Assembly (NCBI RefSeq): GCF_001936595.1
Contig: NZ_MLBG01000046.1
Span: 1 to 32,956, forward strand
Origin: Desulfovibrio sp. DV
GTDB lineage: Bacteria > Desulfobacterota > Desulfovibrionia > Desulfovibrionales > Desulfovibrionaceae
Reading direction: 5' to 3'
Length of the DNA stretch: 32,956 nt
Below the pieces are notes generated by a model. The model worked only from the letters and a program-made list of their open reading frames with translations. It had not been told where the DNA came from and did not search any database. The translations under genes were made by a program, and so were the position numbers. Shown here piece after piece: positions 23,233 to 29,980 of this stretch (position 1 is the first letter of the stretch; every line of letters begins with the position of its first letter).

Positions 23233-23531
23233 TGCCGGGACAGGCGGCTGACTGGCGGTGGCTGGAGATGCTGGTTCCTCTGGGTGCGGCCCTGGTTTTT
23301 TTGCTGGTGGGCTGGCGGCTTGGCCGGGAGAGTGTTGGCCGGGCCATGTTCGACTACCGGGTGTTGCCCCCGGTCCGGGAGGCGGCCCCGGTCCCGGAGG
23401 AGTCCGATCCCTGGAGCGAGGCGTCCATCGGGGCCACGGCCCTGGAGCGGCGGCCCCGGCCGGTGGATATTTTTGAGACACTGCGGCCGGCCTGCCGGGA
23501 AAATGGCGGCGACAGGGACGGCTTTGCTTAA
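23232..23531 (+). CDS. Small membrane protein coupled to terminase
   Basis: A 99-residue protein with one membrane helix (LEMLVPLGAALVFLLVGWRL, about residues 11-30) and a Pro/Glu/Arg-rich cytoplasmic tail without recognised motifs. Its ATG overlaps the terminase large-subunit stop by one base, so it is translationally coupled and belongs to the phage-like block. It is not a portal protein (far too short). It is the last gene of the block; the control region of the ZraP-like gene follows at once. Function unknown. Confidence 0.65.
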   Translation: MPGQAADWRWLEMLVPLGAALVFLLVGWRLGRESVGRAMFDYRVLPPVREAAPVPEESDPWSEASIGATALERRPRPVDIFETLRPACRENGGDRDGFA

Positions 23532-23540
23532 TTTTATTCT

Positions 23541-23682
23541 TTTATACCAGTATGTTGGCCTGCTTTTGTGTGTATTGAAACTATACACAAGCCCCTGGGT
23601 TGCGGCCCGGAATGGACAGAATCTATCCAGGCCGGTGCCGGCCTGAAAACCAGGGAAGTTAATTTAACATGCCGGTATAAAA
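23541..23682. promoter_or_regulatory. Inverted upstream elements, probable activator sites
   Basis: TTTTATACCAGTATGTT (about 23540-23556) and AACATGCCGGTATAAAAGG (about 23667-23685) are imperfect inverted copies about 110 bp apart. Between them lies a palindrome TGTGTAT (23569-23575) / ATACACA (23583-23589). They sit upstream of a sigma-54 type promoter, where binding sites for an enhancer-binding protein such as a ZraR-like regulator are expected. Confidence 0.5.
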
Positions 23683-23695
23683 GGAAAAGCAGGGA

Positions 23696-23712
23696 TGGCA
23701 CGGCGACTGCAA
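23696..23712 (+). promoter_or_regulatory. Sigma-54 type promoter of the ZraP/Spy-like gene
   Basis: TGGCACGGCGACTGCAA matches the -24/-12 consensus (TGGCACG-N4-TTGCA) at all but one position, with GG and GC 10 bp apart. Transcription would start near 23721, leaving a leader of about 75 nt. Confidence 0.75.
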
Positions 23713-23795
23713 TGGGGGCGTCATACAGCGGGCGATTGCCCGGGAACAACGCGGAGATATCGGCTGCGGCCGGCTCTCCAAACGGAGGAATTTTC

Positions 23796-24263
23796 ATGCG
23801 CAACAAGACGCTTCATATCGCTCTGGCGGCTTTGGCTACCCTGGCTCTCACTTCGACCATGGCTCTGGCCCGTCCAGGCGGCATGGGCGGCGGCATGGGC
23901 GGCGGACAGGGCAACTGCGGCGGGGACGGCGGCATGGCCCAGCTGAGCCCGGAAAAGCAGGCGGCTTTCCAGAAGATCCACGATGCCTATGCGGCCAAGA
24001 CCGCCCAGGTGCGGGCCGACCTTGGCGTCAAGATGGCTGAATTAAACGCCCTGTCCGTGGGCCAGACCCCGGATCAGGCCAAAATTGACGCCGTGACCAA
24101 GCAGATCGGCGAGTTGCAGGCCAAGCTTCTGTCCGAGCGTACCCAGTTCCGCATCCAGGTGTCCAAGGAAATCGGCCCGGGCGTTGCCGGCGGCGGCTGC
24201 GGCGGCATGGGCGGCGGCATGATGGGCGGCATGGGCGGCTACCACGGCGGCGGCTGTCAGTAA
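23796..24263 (+). CDS. Spy/CpxP/ZraP-like periplasmic protein
   Basis: A 155-residue periplasmic protein of the Spy/CpxP/ZraP group (zinc-resistance-associated, metal-sensor/chaperone family). The signal peptide (about 1-25) ends at ALA before Arg-Pro. The mature N-terminus is a Gly/Met-rich tract, followed by helices with LSPEKQAAFQKIHDAYAAKTAQVRADLGVKMAEL and a second helix, then a Gly/Met/Cys/His-rich tail with CGG, MMGG, YHGG and a final Cys. The Met/Cys/His residues suggest metal binding. GGAGG lies 7 bases before the ATG at 23796. The sigma-54 promoter upstream agrees with ZraSR-type control known for zraP. The SHOCT gene follows. Confidence 0.87.
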   Translation: MRNKTLHIALAALATLALTSTMALARPGGMGGGMGGGQGNCGGDGGMAQLSPEKQAAFQKIHDAYAAKTAQVRADLGVKMAELNALSVGQTPDQAKIDAVTKQIGELQAKLLSERTQFRIQVSKEIGPGVAGGGCGGMGGGMMGGMGGYHGGGCQ

Positions 24264-24274
24264 CCAGGGCGTAT

Positions 24275-24302
24275 CCCGGGACAGGCCCTGGCCTGTCCCG
24301 GG
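24275..24302 (+). terminator. Strong hairpin after the ZraP-like gene
   Basis: CCCGGGACAGGCC (24275-24287) and GGCCTGTCCCGGG (24290-24302) form a 13-bp perfect stem with an almost closed loop, 11 bases after the stop codon. There is no T-run, so it may act as an mRNA 3'-end stabiliser or partial attenuator before the SHOCT gene. Confidence 0.6.
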
Positions 24303-24319
24303 GCCTTAACGATACGGCC

Positions 24320-24580
24320 ATGTGCTCATATTACGGTTACTTCTTCCCGGGCGGGTGGATGGCGGTTTTCCTGGCCATCCTGGGACTGGCCGCAGTCCTC
24401 ATCCTGGCCCGGCGGTTCTTTCCCACCAGGCGCACGGATTCCCGCCGCAGCGCCGATGCCGACCGCGACGACGCCTTGCGCATCCTGCGCCTGCGTCTGG
24501 CCGATGGGGCCATCAGCCCTGATGAGTTCGAACGCCTGCGACGCATCGTCGAGGCTCCGACAATCGATGGGAACAGATAG
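24320..24580 (+). CDS. Small membrane protein with SHOCT domain
   Basis: An 86-residue protein with a membrane helix (about residues 11-30, GWMAVFLAILGLAAVLILAR) and a C-terminal SHOCT-type short domain, RILRLRLADGAISPDEFERLRRIV (about 54-77), with the usual Gly-Ala-Ile-Ser-x-x-Glu-Phe turn. SHOCT domains are thought to mediate oligomerisation or to tether small proteins; the specific role is unknown. It lies 56 bp behind the ZraP-like gene, separated by a hairpin, and ends before a strong terminator, so the two probably form one transcript. The ribosome-binding site is weak. Confidence 0.8.
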   Translation: MCSYYGYFFPGGWMAVFLAILGLAAVLILARRFFPTRRTDSRRSADADRDDALRILRLRLADGAISPDEFERLRRIVEAPTIDGNR

Positions 24581-24642
24581 GCAGTTCCTGTCGTCTCCAT
24601 AGACCAGAACCCGTGAGAGTTACCCTCTGTCTCCTTCCCCTT

Positions 24643-24675
24643 CCCGGGGCGGTTCCGACTGCCCCGGGTTTTTTT
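24643..24675 (+). terminator. Rho-independent terminator after the SHOCT gene
   Basis: CCCGGGGC (24643-24650) and GCCCCGGG (24661-24668) with a 10-base loop are followed by seven T residues. Confidence 0.93.
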
Positions 24676-24749
24676 GACCCCGATGACATTTCCCGGCGAC
24701 ATTGCTAGGTTGCCCCGCGCACGACATTCCCGCAGCAAAAGGAGATCCC

Positions 24750-25373
24750 ATGGCGTCCACCAATTCCGGCAATGCAGCCACCGTCAGCCGCAGCGCGGCC
24801 ATCCTTGGGGCCGGACTGGCCCTTTTGGCCGGCATATTTCTGGGATTTACCATGCGGGGCATGATGGATTCCCCGTCTTCCCGGGGTGCCGCCCCGACCG
24901 CCCAGCAGCAGATGCCGCCCCCGCAGGCCCCGGCCCAGCAGGCTCCGGCCCCGGCCCTGGTCGAGCGCATCAAGGCCCTGGAGAAACAGACCCAGCTCGA
25001 ACCGGCCAACGTGGCCGCCTGGACCGAGCTTGGCAATCTCTATTTCGACACGGACCAGCCGGAAAAAGCCATCCCGGCCTATGAGAAATCCCTGACCCTG
25101 GAGCCGGGCAACCCGGATGTGACTACGGACCTTGGCGTCATGTACCGCCATGTGGGAAAATTCGACAAGGCGCTGGAGTGCTTCAACAAGGCTATTGCCG
25201 CCAATCCCGGGCACGTGATCGCCAGCTTCAACAAGAGCGTGGTGCTTGAACACGACAAGAACGACCGGGCCGGGGCGCTGGCCGTGCTCAAGACCCTGGC
25301 GGCCAAAAATCCCCAGGCCGTGCTGCCCGGCAACAAGCCGGTGGCCCAGGCCATCCAGGAACTGTCGCAGTAG
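24750..25373 (+). CDS. Membrane-anchored TPR protein
   Basis: A 207-residue protein with an N-terminal membrane anchor (about residues 15-35, AAILGAGLALLAGIFLGFTM), a Pro/Gln/Ala-rich linker (about 45-70) and at least three tetratricopeptide repeats (from about 72), seen in NVAAWTELGNLYFDTDQPEKA, NPDVTTDLGVMYRHVGKFDKA and NPGHVIASFNKSVVLEHDKND. The C-terminal domain would face the periplasm if the anchor is an uncleaved signal. This layout resembles the CcmI/NrfG-type TPR proteins of cytochrome c assembly, but no ccm gene is nearby, so it is only a scaffold of unknown partner. AAAAGGAG lies 5 bases before the ATG. It has its own terminator downstream. Confidence 0.88.
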   Translation: MASTNSGNAATVSRSAAILGAGLALLAGIFLGFTMRGMMDSPSSRGAAPTAQQQMPPPQAPAQQAPAPALVERIKALEKQTQLEPANVAAWTELGNLYFDTDQPEKAIPAYEKSLTLEPGNPDVTTDLGVMYRHVGKFDKALECFNKAIAANPGHVIASFNKSVVLEHDKNDRAGALAVLKTLAAKNPQAVLPGNKPVAQAIQELSQ

Positions 25374-25395
25374 CGGCGTTGGCCCAGGCCGACAC

Positions 25396-25428
25396 GAAAA
25401 AGCCCCGGCTTTGGCCGGGGCTTTTTTT
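25396..25428 (+). terminator. Rho-independent terminator of the TPR gene
   Basis: An A-rich left flank precedes GCCCCGGC (25402-25409), a four-base loop, GCCGGGGC (25414-25421) and seven T residues, 22 bases after the stop. Confidence 0.93.
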
Positions 25429-25663
25429 GTGGATCGCCTGCCGGAGGGCGCGGTGCGGGCGGCAATGCGCCGCCAACAGCCCGGATGCCTTCGCCTTGCC
25501 TTCCCGCAGCGCTTGTGCGAGCAAATTTCATGTTCGGCGAAACCCGTGTCCCTCGATTCCCCGGCCTGTTCCCTTCCGGACTGCTTTTTTTGCGGCGGCT
25601 TGGGGCCGGTTGCGTGGCGGACCCGGCCGGGACGCTGCCGGTTGTGTGCACCAGGGAGCGGCC

Positions 25664-26884
25664 ATGCTTTTTTTGAGCAGGGAAAGGGCGCTTGTCTATT
25701 CGTGGATGCTGCTCATCGCCTATGCCGTGGCAACCCTTGGCCTCCTCGTTGTCAACGAGCGGTTTTCCAAAGCCTCCCATCTTCGCTTCGGGAGCGATTA
25801 CGTCCTGTATTACGCCACGTCCCAAGTGCTGCATGAGCGGGCGGCCAAGGACGTCTATGCCATCGGCATCCTCGATGCCTATGAGTCCCGGGCGGCTGGG
25901 GTCGCCATGGGCCAGGCGCTCCCGATGCTCTACCCGCCGCCGTTTTTATTTTTTGCCGCACCCCTGCATCTCCTGCCGTTTGGCGCTTCGCTGCTGGCCT
26001 TTCTCGGCCTGACCACAGGACTGTTTTATGCGGTGCTGGCCCGTTTCGGGCCACGGGGCCTTCCCCTGCCGCTGCCGCTCCTGGTCTTTTCCTTCCCGGC
26101 CGTGTTCGCCTCCATCCTAAACGGCCAAAACGGCCTCCTGACCGGCGCGCTGCTTGGCGCGGCCCTGCTCCTGGCCGGCCGGCGCGATGTCCTGGCCGGG
26201 CTGTGCCTCGGGCTGGCCTTTTATAAGCCGCATCTGGCCCTGCCGGCCCTGGCGGCCCTGGTCGCCGGCGGTCATTGGCGGGCCGTCATGACCTGTCTGG
26301 CCACGGTCTTCGGGCTGTGCGCCGGTTCCTTGGCGGTCTTCGGGGGAGGGGCGTGGCAGGCCTTTTTCGAAAGCGCCCGGCTGGCCCAGAGCCTGTTGTC
26401 CGGGGAGAGCTTTCCGCTGGCCAAGATGACGTCGGCCTATGCGGCCGTGCGCGGCCTTGGCGGGCCCTTTATACTGGCCATGGCCGTGCAGGCCGCTTGT
26501 TCCGCCGGGGCCCTGGCTGCGGTCTGGCATGTCTGGCGCATACGGGCGGACCGCTGCCTGGCCGTGGCTGTGGCCTCGGTCGGCATTTTGCTTTTCCCGT
26601 ATTATTCCTTCAATTACGACTGGGTCGTGCTCCTGGTCGGCCTGCTTTGCCTCTTTTGCCATGCCCAAAGGACTGGTCTGCCGTTTTCGGCTTTTGAACG
26701 GACCGTCATTGGGCTGGCCTGGGTCTCGCCGCTGTTGGCCCATGCGCTCTCGGTCCGGACAGGCGTCCAGATCGGGCCGCTGGTGCTCGGCCTGCTGCTT
26801 TGGATACTGCTGGGCTGGGTGCGAAAGGACCGGCCCGCCAAACAGGCGTCGGCCGGGGGGGATGGGCCTATTTCTTGCCGATAA
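25664..26884 (+). CDS. GT87-like (DUF2029) membrane glycosyltransferase
   Basis: A 406-residue polytopic inner-membrane protein with about 9-10 hydrophobic helices. It matches the GT-C family GT87/DUF2029 in arrangement: an early loop with FGSDYVLYYATSQVLHERAA carrying the acidic residue, MLYPPPFLF, then NGQNGLLTGALLGAALLLAGR and GLCLGLAFYKPHLALPAL. This last segment (G-Q-N/G...K-P-x-L) is characteristic of mannosyl/arabinosyl transferases using polyprenyl-phosphate sugars. Substrate is unknown here. The ATG at 25664 has GGGAG five bases upstream; the frame is open to 25379 but that extension is not credible. Its 3' end overlaps the 3' end of fliI by 17 bp (convergent). Confidence 0.85.
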   Translation: MLFLSRERALVYSWMLLIAYAVATLGLLVVNERFSKASHLRFGSDYVLYYATSQVLHERAAKDVYAIGILDAYESRAAGVAMGQALPMLYPPPFLFFAAPLHLLPFGASLLAFLGLTTGLFYAVLARFGPRGLPLPLPLLVFSFPAVFASILNGQNGLLTGALLGAALLLAGRRDVLAGLCLGLAFYKPHLALPALAALVAGGHWRAVMTCLATVFGLCAGSLAVFGGGAWQAFFESARLAQSLLSGESFPLAKMTSAYAAVRGLGGPFILAMAVQAACSAGALAAVWHVWRIRADRCLAVAVASVGILLFPYYSFNYDWVVLLVGLLCLFCHAQRTGLPFSAFERTVIGLAWVSPLLAHALSVRTGVQIGPLVLGLLLWILLGWVRKDRPAKQASAGGDGPISCR

Positions 26885-28193
26885 GGGCCAGGACGGCCTG
26901 GAAGCATTCCTCCAGGGTCTGGCTCTCGGCCACATCCTGGCGCAGGAAGGTGTTGATCGGGCCGATCATGTCGATGGCCCGGTCGATTTCCGGGTTGGCC
27001 CCTCGGGAATAGGCCCCGATGTTGACCATGTCTTCCACCCGCCGGTAGGTGGCGAGCAGCCGGATGAGTTCCCGGGAGGCGGCCAGGGCGTCTTTGGGGG
27101 TTACGTCCGAGCGCAGGCGGCTGATGCTTTTGAGCACGTCGATGGCCGGGAAATGGCCCTGGTCGGCCAGATCGCGGGTGAGCACGATATGCCCGTCAAG
27201 AATCGAACGCACGGCGTCGGCAATGGGCTCGTTGAAATCGTCGCCGTCAACCAGCACGGTGTAGATGCCGGTGATGCTGCCCAGGGCATTGCGCCCGGCC
27301 CGCTCCAGGAGCTTTGGCAACTGGGCAAAGACCGAGGGCGTATAGCCGCGGGTGGTCGGCGGTTCGCCGGCGGCCAGGCCCACTTCGCGCCCGGCCATGG
27401 CAAACCGGGTGACCGAGTCCATCATGAGGATGACGTCCTTGCCCTCGTCGCGGAAATATTCGGCCATGGCCGTGGCCGCGTAGGCGGCGCGCATCCGGAT
27501 GAGCGGGCTTTGGTCGGAGGTGGCCACCACCACCACCGACCGGGCCATGCCCTCGGGGCCGAGGTCCTTTTCGATAAATTCACGCAATTCGCGGCCGCGC
27601 TCGCCAACAAGGCCGATGACGTTGACGTCGGCCTTGGTGTTGCGGGCGATCATGCCCATGAGCGTCGACTTTCCGACGCCCGAACCGGCCATGATGCCGA
27701 CCCGCTGGCCTTTGCCGAGGGTCAGGCAGCCGTTGATCGCCCGCACCCCCACGTCCATGGGGTCGCAGATGCGCGGCCGTTCCATGGGCGGCGGGGCCGG
27801 GGCAAAGACCGGATTGAAGCGGCGCGGGGCAATGGGTTCGCCGTTGTCGATGGGGTTGCCGAAGGCGTCGATGACCCGGCCGAGATAGCGCCGGCCGACC
27901 GGAAAAAGCGGCGGGGTGCTGGTGTTGCGGATGAGCGTGCCCGGCGCAATGCCGCGCAGGTCGCCGTAGGGCATAAACAGGCAGGCCCCGTCGCGAAAGC
28001 CCACCACCTCGGCCGGCACCTCGGACCCCGGCGCGCCGTCGCCCGGCAGCATGTGGCACACCGCTCCGACCGGGGCGCTGATGCCGCGTCCTTCGGCAAT
28101 GAGCCCGACAACCTTGGACACCTTGCCGTAGGTCTTCATCGGCTGCATGGCCTCAAGCAAGGCAATGCCCCCGGAGGCGTCAACCGTGGGCAT
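26868..28193 (-). CDS. fliI: Flagellar export ATPase FliI
   Basis: A 441-residue ATPase of the flagellar type III export apparatus, homologous to F1-beta. An N-terminal domain (about 1-95) is followed by the catalytic core: Walker A GIMAGSGVGKSTLMG, IGLVGERGRELREF, Walker B VILMMDSVTRFAMAGREVGLAAGEPP, and GSITGIYTVLVDGDDFNEPIAD, with a C-terminal helical domain ending in CFQAVLALIGKK. ATG 28193 follows GGAG with a six-base gap; the longer frame has no ribosome-binding signal. It overlaps the fliH stop by 14 bp, consistent with coupled synthesis of FliI and its regulator FliH. It is the last flagellar gene of the operon in this window; no fliJ follows. Confidence 0.97.
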   Translation of the reverse strand: MPTVDASGGIALLEAMQPMKTYGKVSKVVGLIAEGRGISAPVGAVCHMLPGDGAPGSEVPAEVVGFRDGACLFMPYGDLRGIAPGTLIRNTSTPPLFPVGRRYLGRVIDAFGNPIDNGEPIAPRRFNPVFAPAPPPMERPRICDPMDVGVRAINGCLTLGKGQRVGIMAGSGVGKSTLMGMIARNTKADVNVIGLVGERGRELREFIEKDLGPEGMARSVVVVATSDQSPLIRMRAAYAATAMAEYFRDEGKDVILMMDSVTRFAMAGREVGLAAGEPPTTRGYTPSVFAQLPKLLERAGRNALGSITGIYTVLVDGDDFNEPIADAVRSILDGHIVLTRDLADQGHFPAIDVLKSISRLRSDVTPKDALAASRELIRLLATYRRVEDMVNIGAYSRGANPEIDRAIDMIGPINTFLRQDVAESQTLEECFQAVLALIGKK

Positions 28194-28986
28194 GGTCGTC
28201 TCCGGGCAGTCCGGCCTCGCCGTCCTCGCCGGGCATCTCGGCCGCCGCCAGATGGGCAAATACCGTCTCCACCTCGGCAAACCGGCTGGCAATGGTGTTG
28301 TCGACCAACCCTTCGGGATATTCGAGATAGAGGCTGCCCGGGATAAAGGCGGGGTTGACCCGCACCGTCACCCGGTCCAGGTGGGGCCGTTCGGCCTTGG
28401 CCCGGATAAGCAGTTCGCGCAGCAGGGCCTCGTCTTCGGGATGGACGGTGAGCGTCGGTTCGGCCTTGGCGTCGATGGCTTCCAGGGCCTCGCCAAGCAG
28501 GTGGTCCAGGATTTCCTGGCGGCGGCTATCGATGGTGACGTTGACGGTGCGTTCCACGGCCAGACGCAAAAGCGTCAGAAATTCCTCGCGCTGGAGGTGC
28601 CACAGCCGGCCGCGTTCCCCGGCCAGGGTCTCGACCATGCCGCCGAAGGAGGCGGCCATGCGGGCCAGTTCGGCCTCGCCTTTCGCTTCGGCCGCGGCCG
28701 TGGCTGCGGCATGGCCGGCGGCGTGCCCCTCGGCGTAGCCGTCTTCCCGGGCCTTGGTGCGCAGGCGTTCGGCCTCGGCCATGGCCTCGGCAATGACCGA
28801 GGCGGCCTTGGCCGTGGCCTTGGCCCGCAGGCGTTCCCAGAAGCGGGCCTCGACTTTTTCCAGTTCTTCGGGCGAGCGGTGGGCTTCAAGCTCCGCCACG
28901 GTGGTTTCACCCGGGCCGGCATGGCCCGGGCCAAGGATCACCCGGCCGGTCAGGACGCCGGGTTCCTCCCCGTCAAATGAAGACAT
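28180..28986 (-). CDS. fliH: Flagellar assembly protein FliH
   Basis: A 268-residue peripheral regulator and anchor of FliI at the export gate. After a short N-terminal region is a long Ala/Glu/Arg-rich helix (about residues 35-120, with many A-x-A and E-A repeats such as ATAKAASVIAEAMAEAERL) and a C-terminal globular domain (HPEDEALLRELLIRAK, VRVNPAFIPGSLYLEYPEG) like the V/A-ATPase E subunit. ATG 28986 is preceded by GGAGG with a five-base gap; ATG 29004 is less likely. The start overlaps fliG by 14 bp and the end overlaps fliI by 14 bp, so all three are translationally coupled. Sequence identity of FliH is generally low; position supports the call. Confidence 0.93.
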   Translation of the reverse strand: MSSFDGEEPGVLTGRVILGPGHAGPGETTVAELEAHRSPEELEKVEARFWERLRAKATAKAASVIAEAMAEAERLRTKAREDGYAEGHAAGHAAATAAAEAKGEAELARMAASFGGMVETLAGERGRLWHLQREEFLTLLRLAVERTVNVTIDSRRQEILDHLLGEALEAIDAKAEPTLTVHPEDEALLRELLIRAKAERPHLDRVTVRVNPAFIPGSLYLEYPEGLVDNTIASRFAEVETVFAHLAAAEMPGEDGEAGLPGDDHAHG

Positions 28987-29974
28987 CCCCGCCTCCGCGG
29001 CCAATGGCTATCTTGCCCTCGGCCTCCAGACGCCGCACGGTCTTGACCACGTTTTGCTGGGCGCCTTCCACCTCGGCCAGCCGGATGGGGCCCATGATTT
29101 CCAGGTCTTCCTGGATCATGTTGGCGGCGCGTTCGGAGAGGTTTCTGAAAAACTTGTCGCGGAGTTCCTCGGACGCGCCTTTGAGGGCCTGGGTCAGCTC
29201 CTCGTTGGAGACTTCCTTGAGCAGTTCGCGGATGGCCCGGTCATCGAGCGCCTTGATGTCCTCGAAGACGAACATGAGGTTTCGGATGTCCTCGGCGGTC
29301 TGGGCCGATTCCTCTTCGATCTCGGAGAGCACTTCCTCTTCGGTGGCCCGGTCCACGGCGTTTAAGATCTCGGCCACGGCTGTGATGCCGCCGACCTTCT
29401 TGCCTTCCTTGCCGCCCATGGCGATCAACTGGTTTTGCAGCACCTTGTCCACCTCGATGAGCATGTCCTCGGCCACGGCTTCGAGCCGCGACAGGCGCAT
29501 GAGCACCTCGGCCCGCACGCCCGAGGGAAGATTCTGGAGGAGTTCGGCCGCCTGCTCGGGATGGAGGTGGCCGAGGATGAGGGCCAAGGTCTGGGGATGC
29601 TCGTTGCGCAGGATCTGGGCCAGGATGCGCGGCGAGACATTGCTGAGTTCCTGGAAGGGGGTCGGGCCGGTGTCCAGCTCGAGGGTTTCCATGATGTACT
29701 TGGCCGTGTCGGAGTCGAGCGTCTTGGACAGGAGGCGTCGCACCTGGTCGGGGCCGCCCGTGACCATGTCGCGACCGACCTGCAGGGCGTCGTTGAACTC
29801 GTGAACGACTTCCTCGACCTGTTCCTTGGGTACGGTCTCGATCTCCATCATCGCCTTGGAGATGGTGGCGATTTCCCGCCGATCCAGGCGTTTGAAGACC
29901 TCTCCGGCGAATTTTTCGCCCAGCGCCAGACAGAGTATGGCGGTTTTTTGCGGTCCGGTCATCATGGCGGCCAT
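28973..29974 (-). CDS. fliG: Flagellar motor switch protein FliG
   Basis: A 333-residue rotor protein that links the MS ring to the C ring and makes electrostatic contact with the stator. Seen are an N-terminal domain starting TGPQKTAILCLALGEKFAGEVFKRLD, the middle-domain signature EHPQTLALILGHLHPEQAAELLQNLP (about 125-150), and the C-terminal torque helix region with LMFVFEDIKALDDRAIRELLKEVSNEELTQALKGASEELRDKFFRNLSERAA, carrying conserved charged residues. The length is typical. The start is at ATG 29974, 6 bp after the fliF stop; a GGAGG lies within the end of fliF. It overlaps fliH by 14 bp. Confidence 0.98.
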   Translation of the reverse strand: MAAMMTGPQKTAILCLALGEKFAGEVFKRLDRREIATISKAMMEIETVPKEQVEEVVHEFNDALQVGRDMVTGGPDQVRRLLSKTLDSDTAKYIMETLELDTGPTPFQELSNVSPRILAQILRNEHPQTLALILGHLHPEQAAELLQNLPSGVRAEVLMRLSRLEAVAEDMLIEVDKVLQNQLIAMGGKEGKKVGGITAVAEILNAVDRATEEEVLSEIEEESAQTAEDIRNLMFVFEDIKALDDRAIRELLKEVSNEELTQALKGASEELRDKFFRNLSERAANMIQEDLEIMGPIRLAEVEGAQQNVVKTVRRLEAEGKIAIGRGGGDVFI

Positions 29975-29980
29975 GCGGGG

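Noticed and set aside
23590-23795. Cobalamin-riboswitch-like fragments (GGTGCC, CTGAAAA, AGGGAAG) upstream of the ZraP-like gene
   Set aside because: The order and the remaining conserved boxes do not fit, and most of it lies upstream of the predicted sigma-54 start, so it would not be in the RNA.
26439-28346. Plus-strand frame of 635 codons opposite fliI
   Set aside because: Antisense shadow of fliI; Gly/His/Asp-rich and without any domain.
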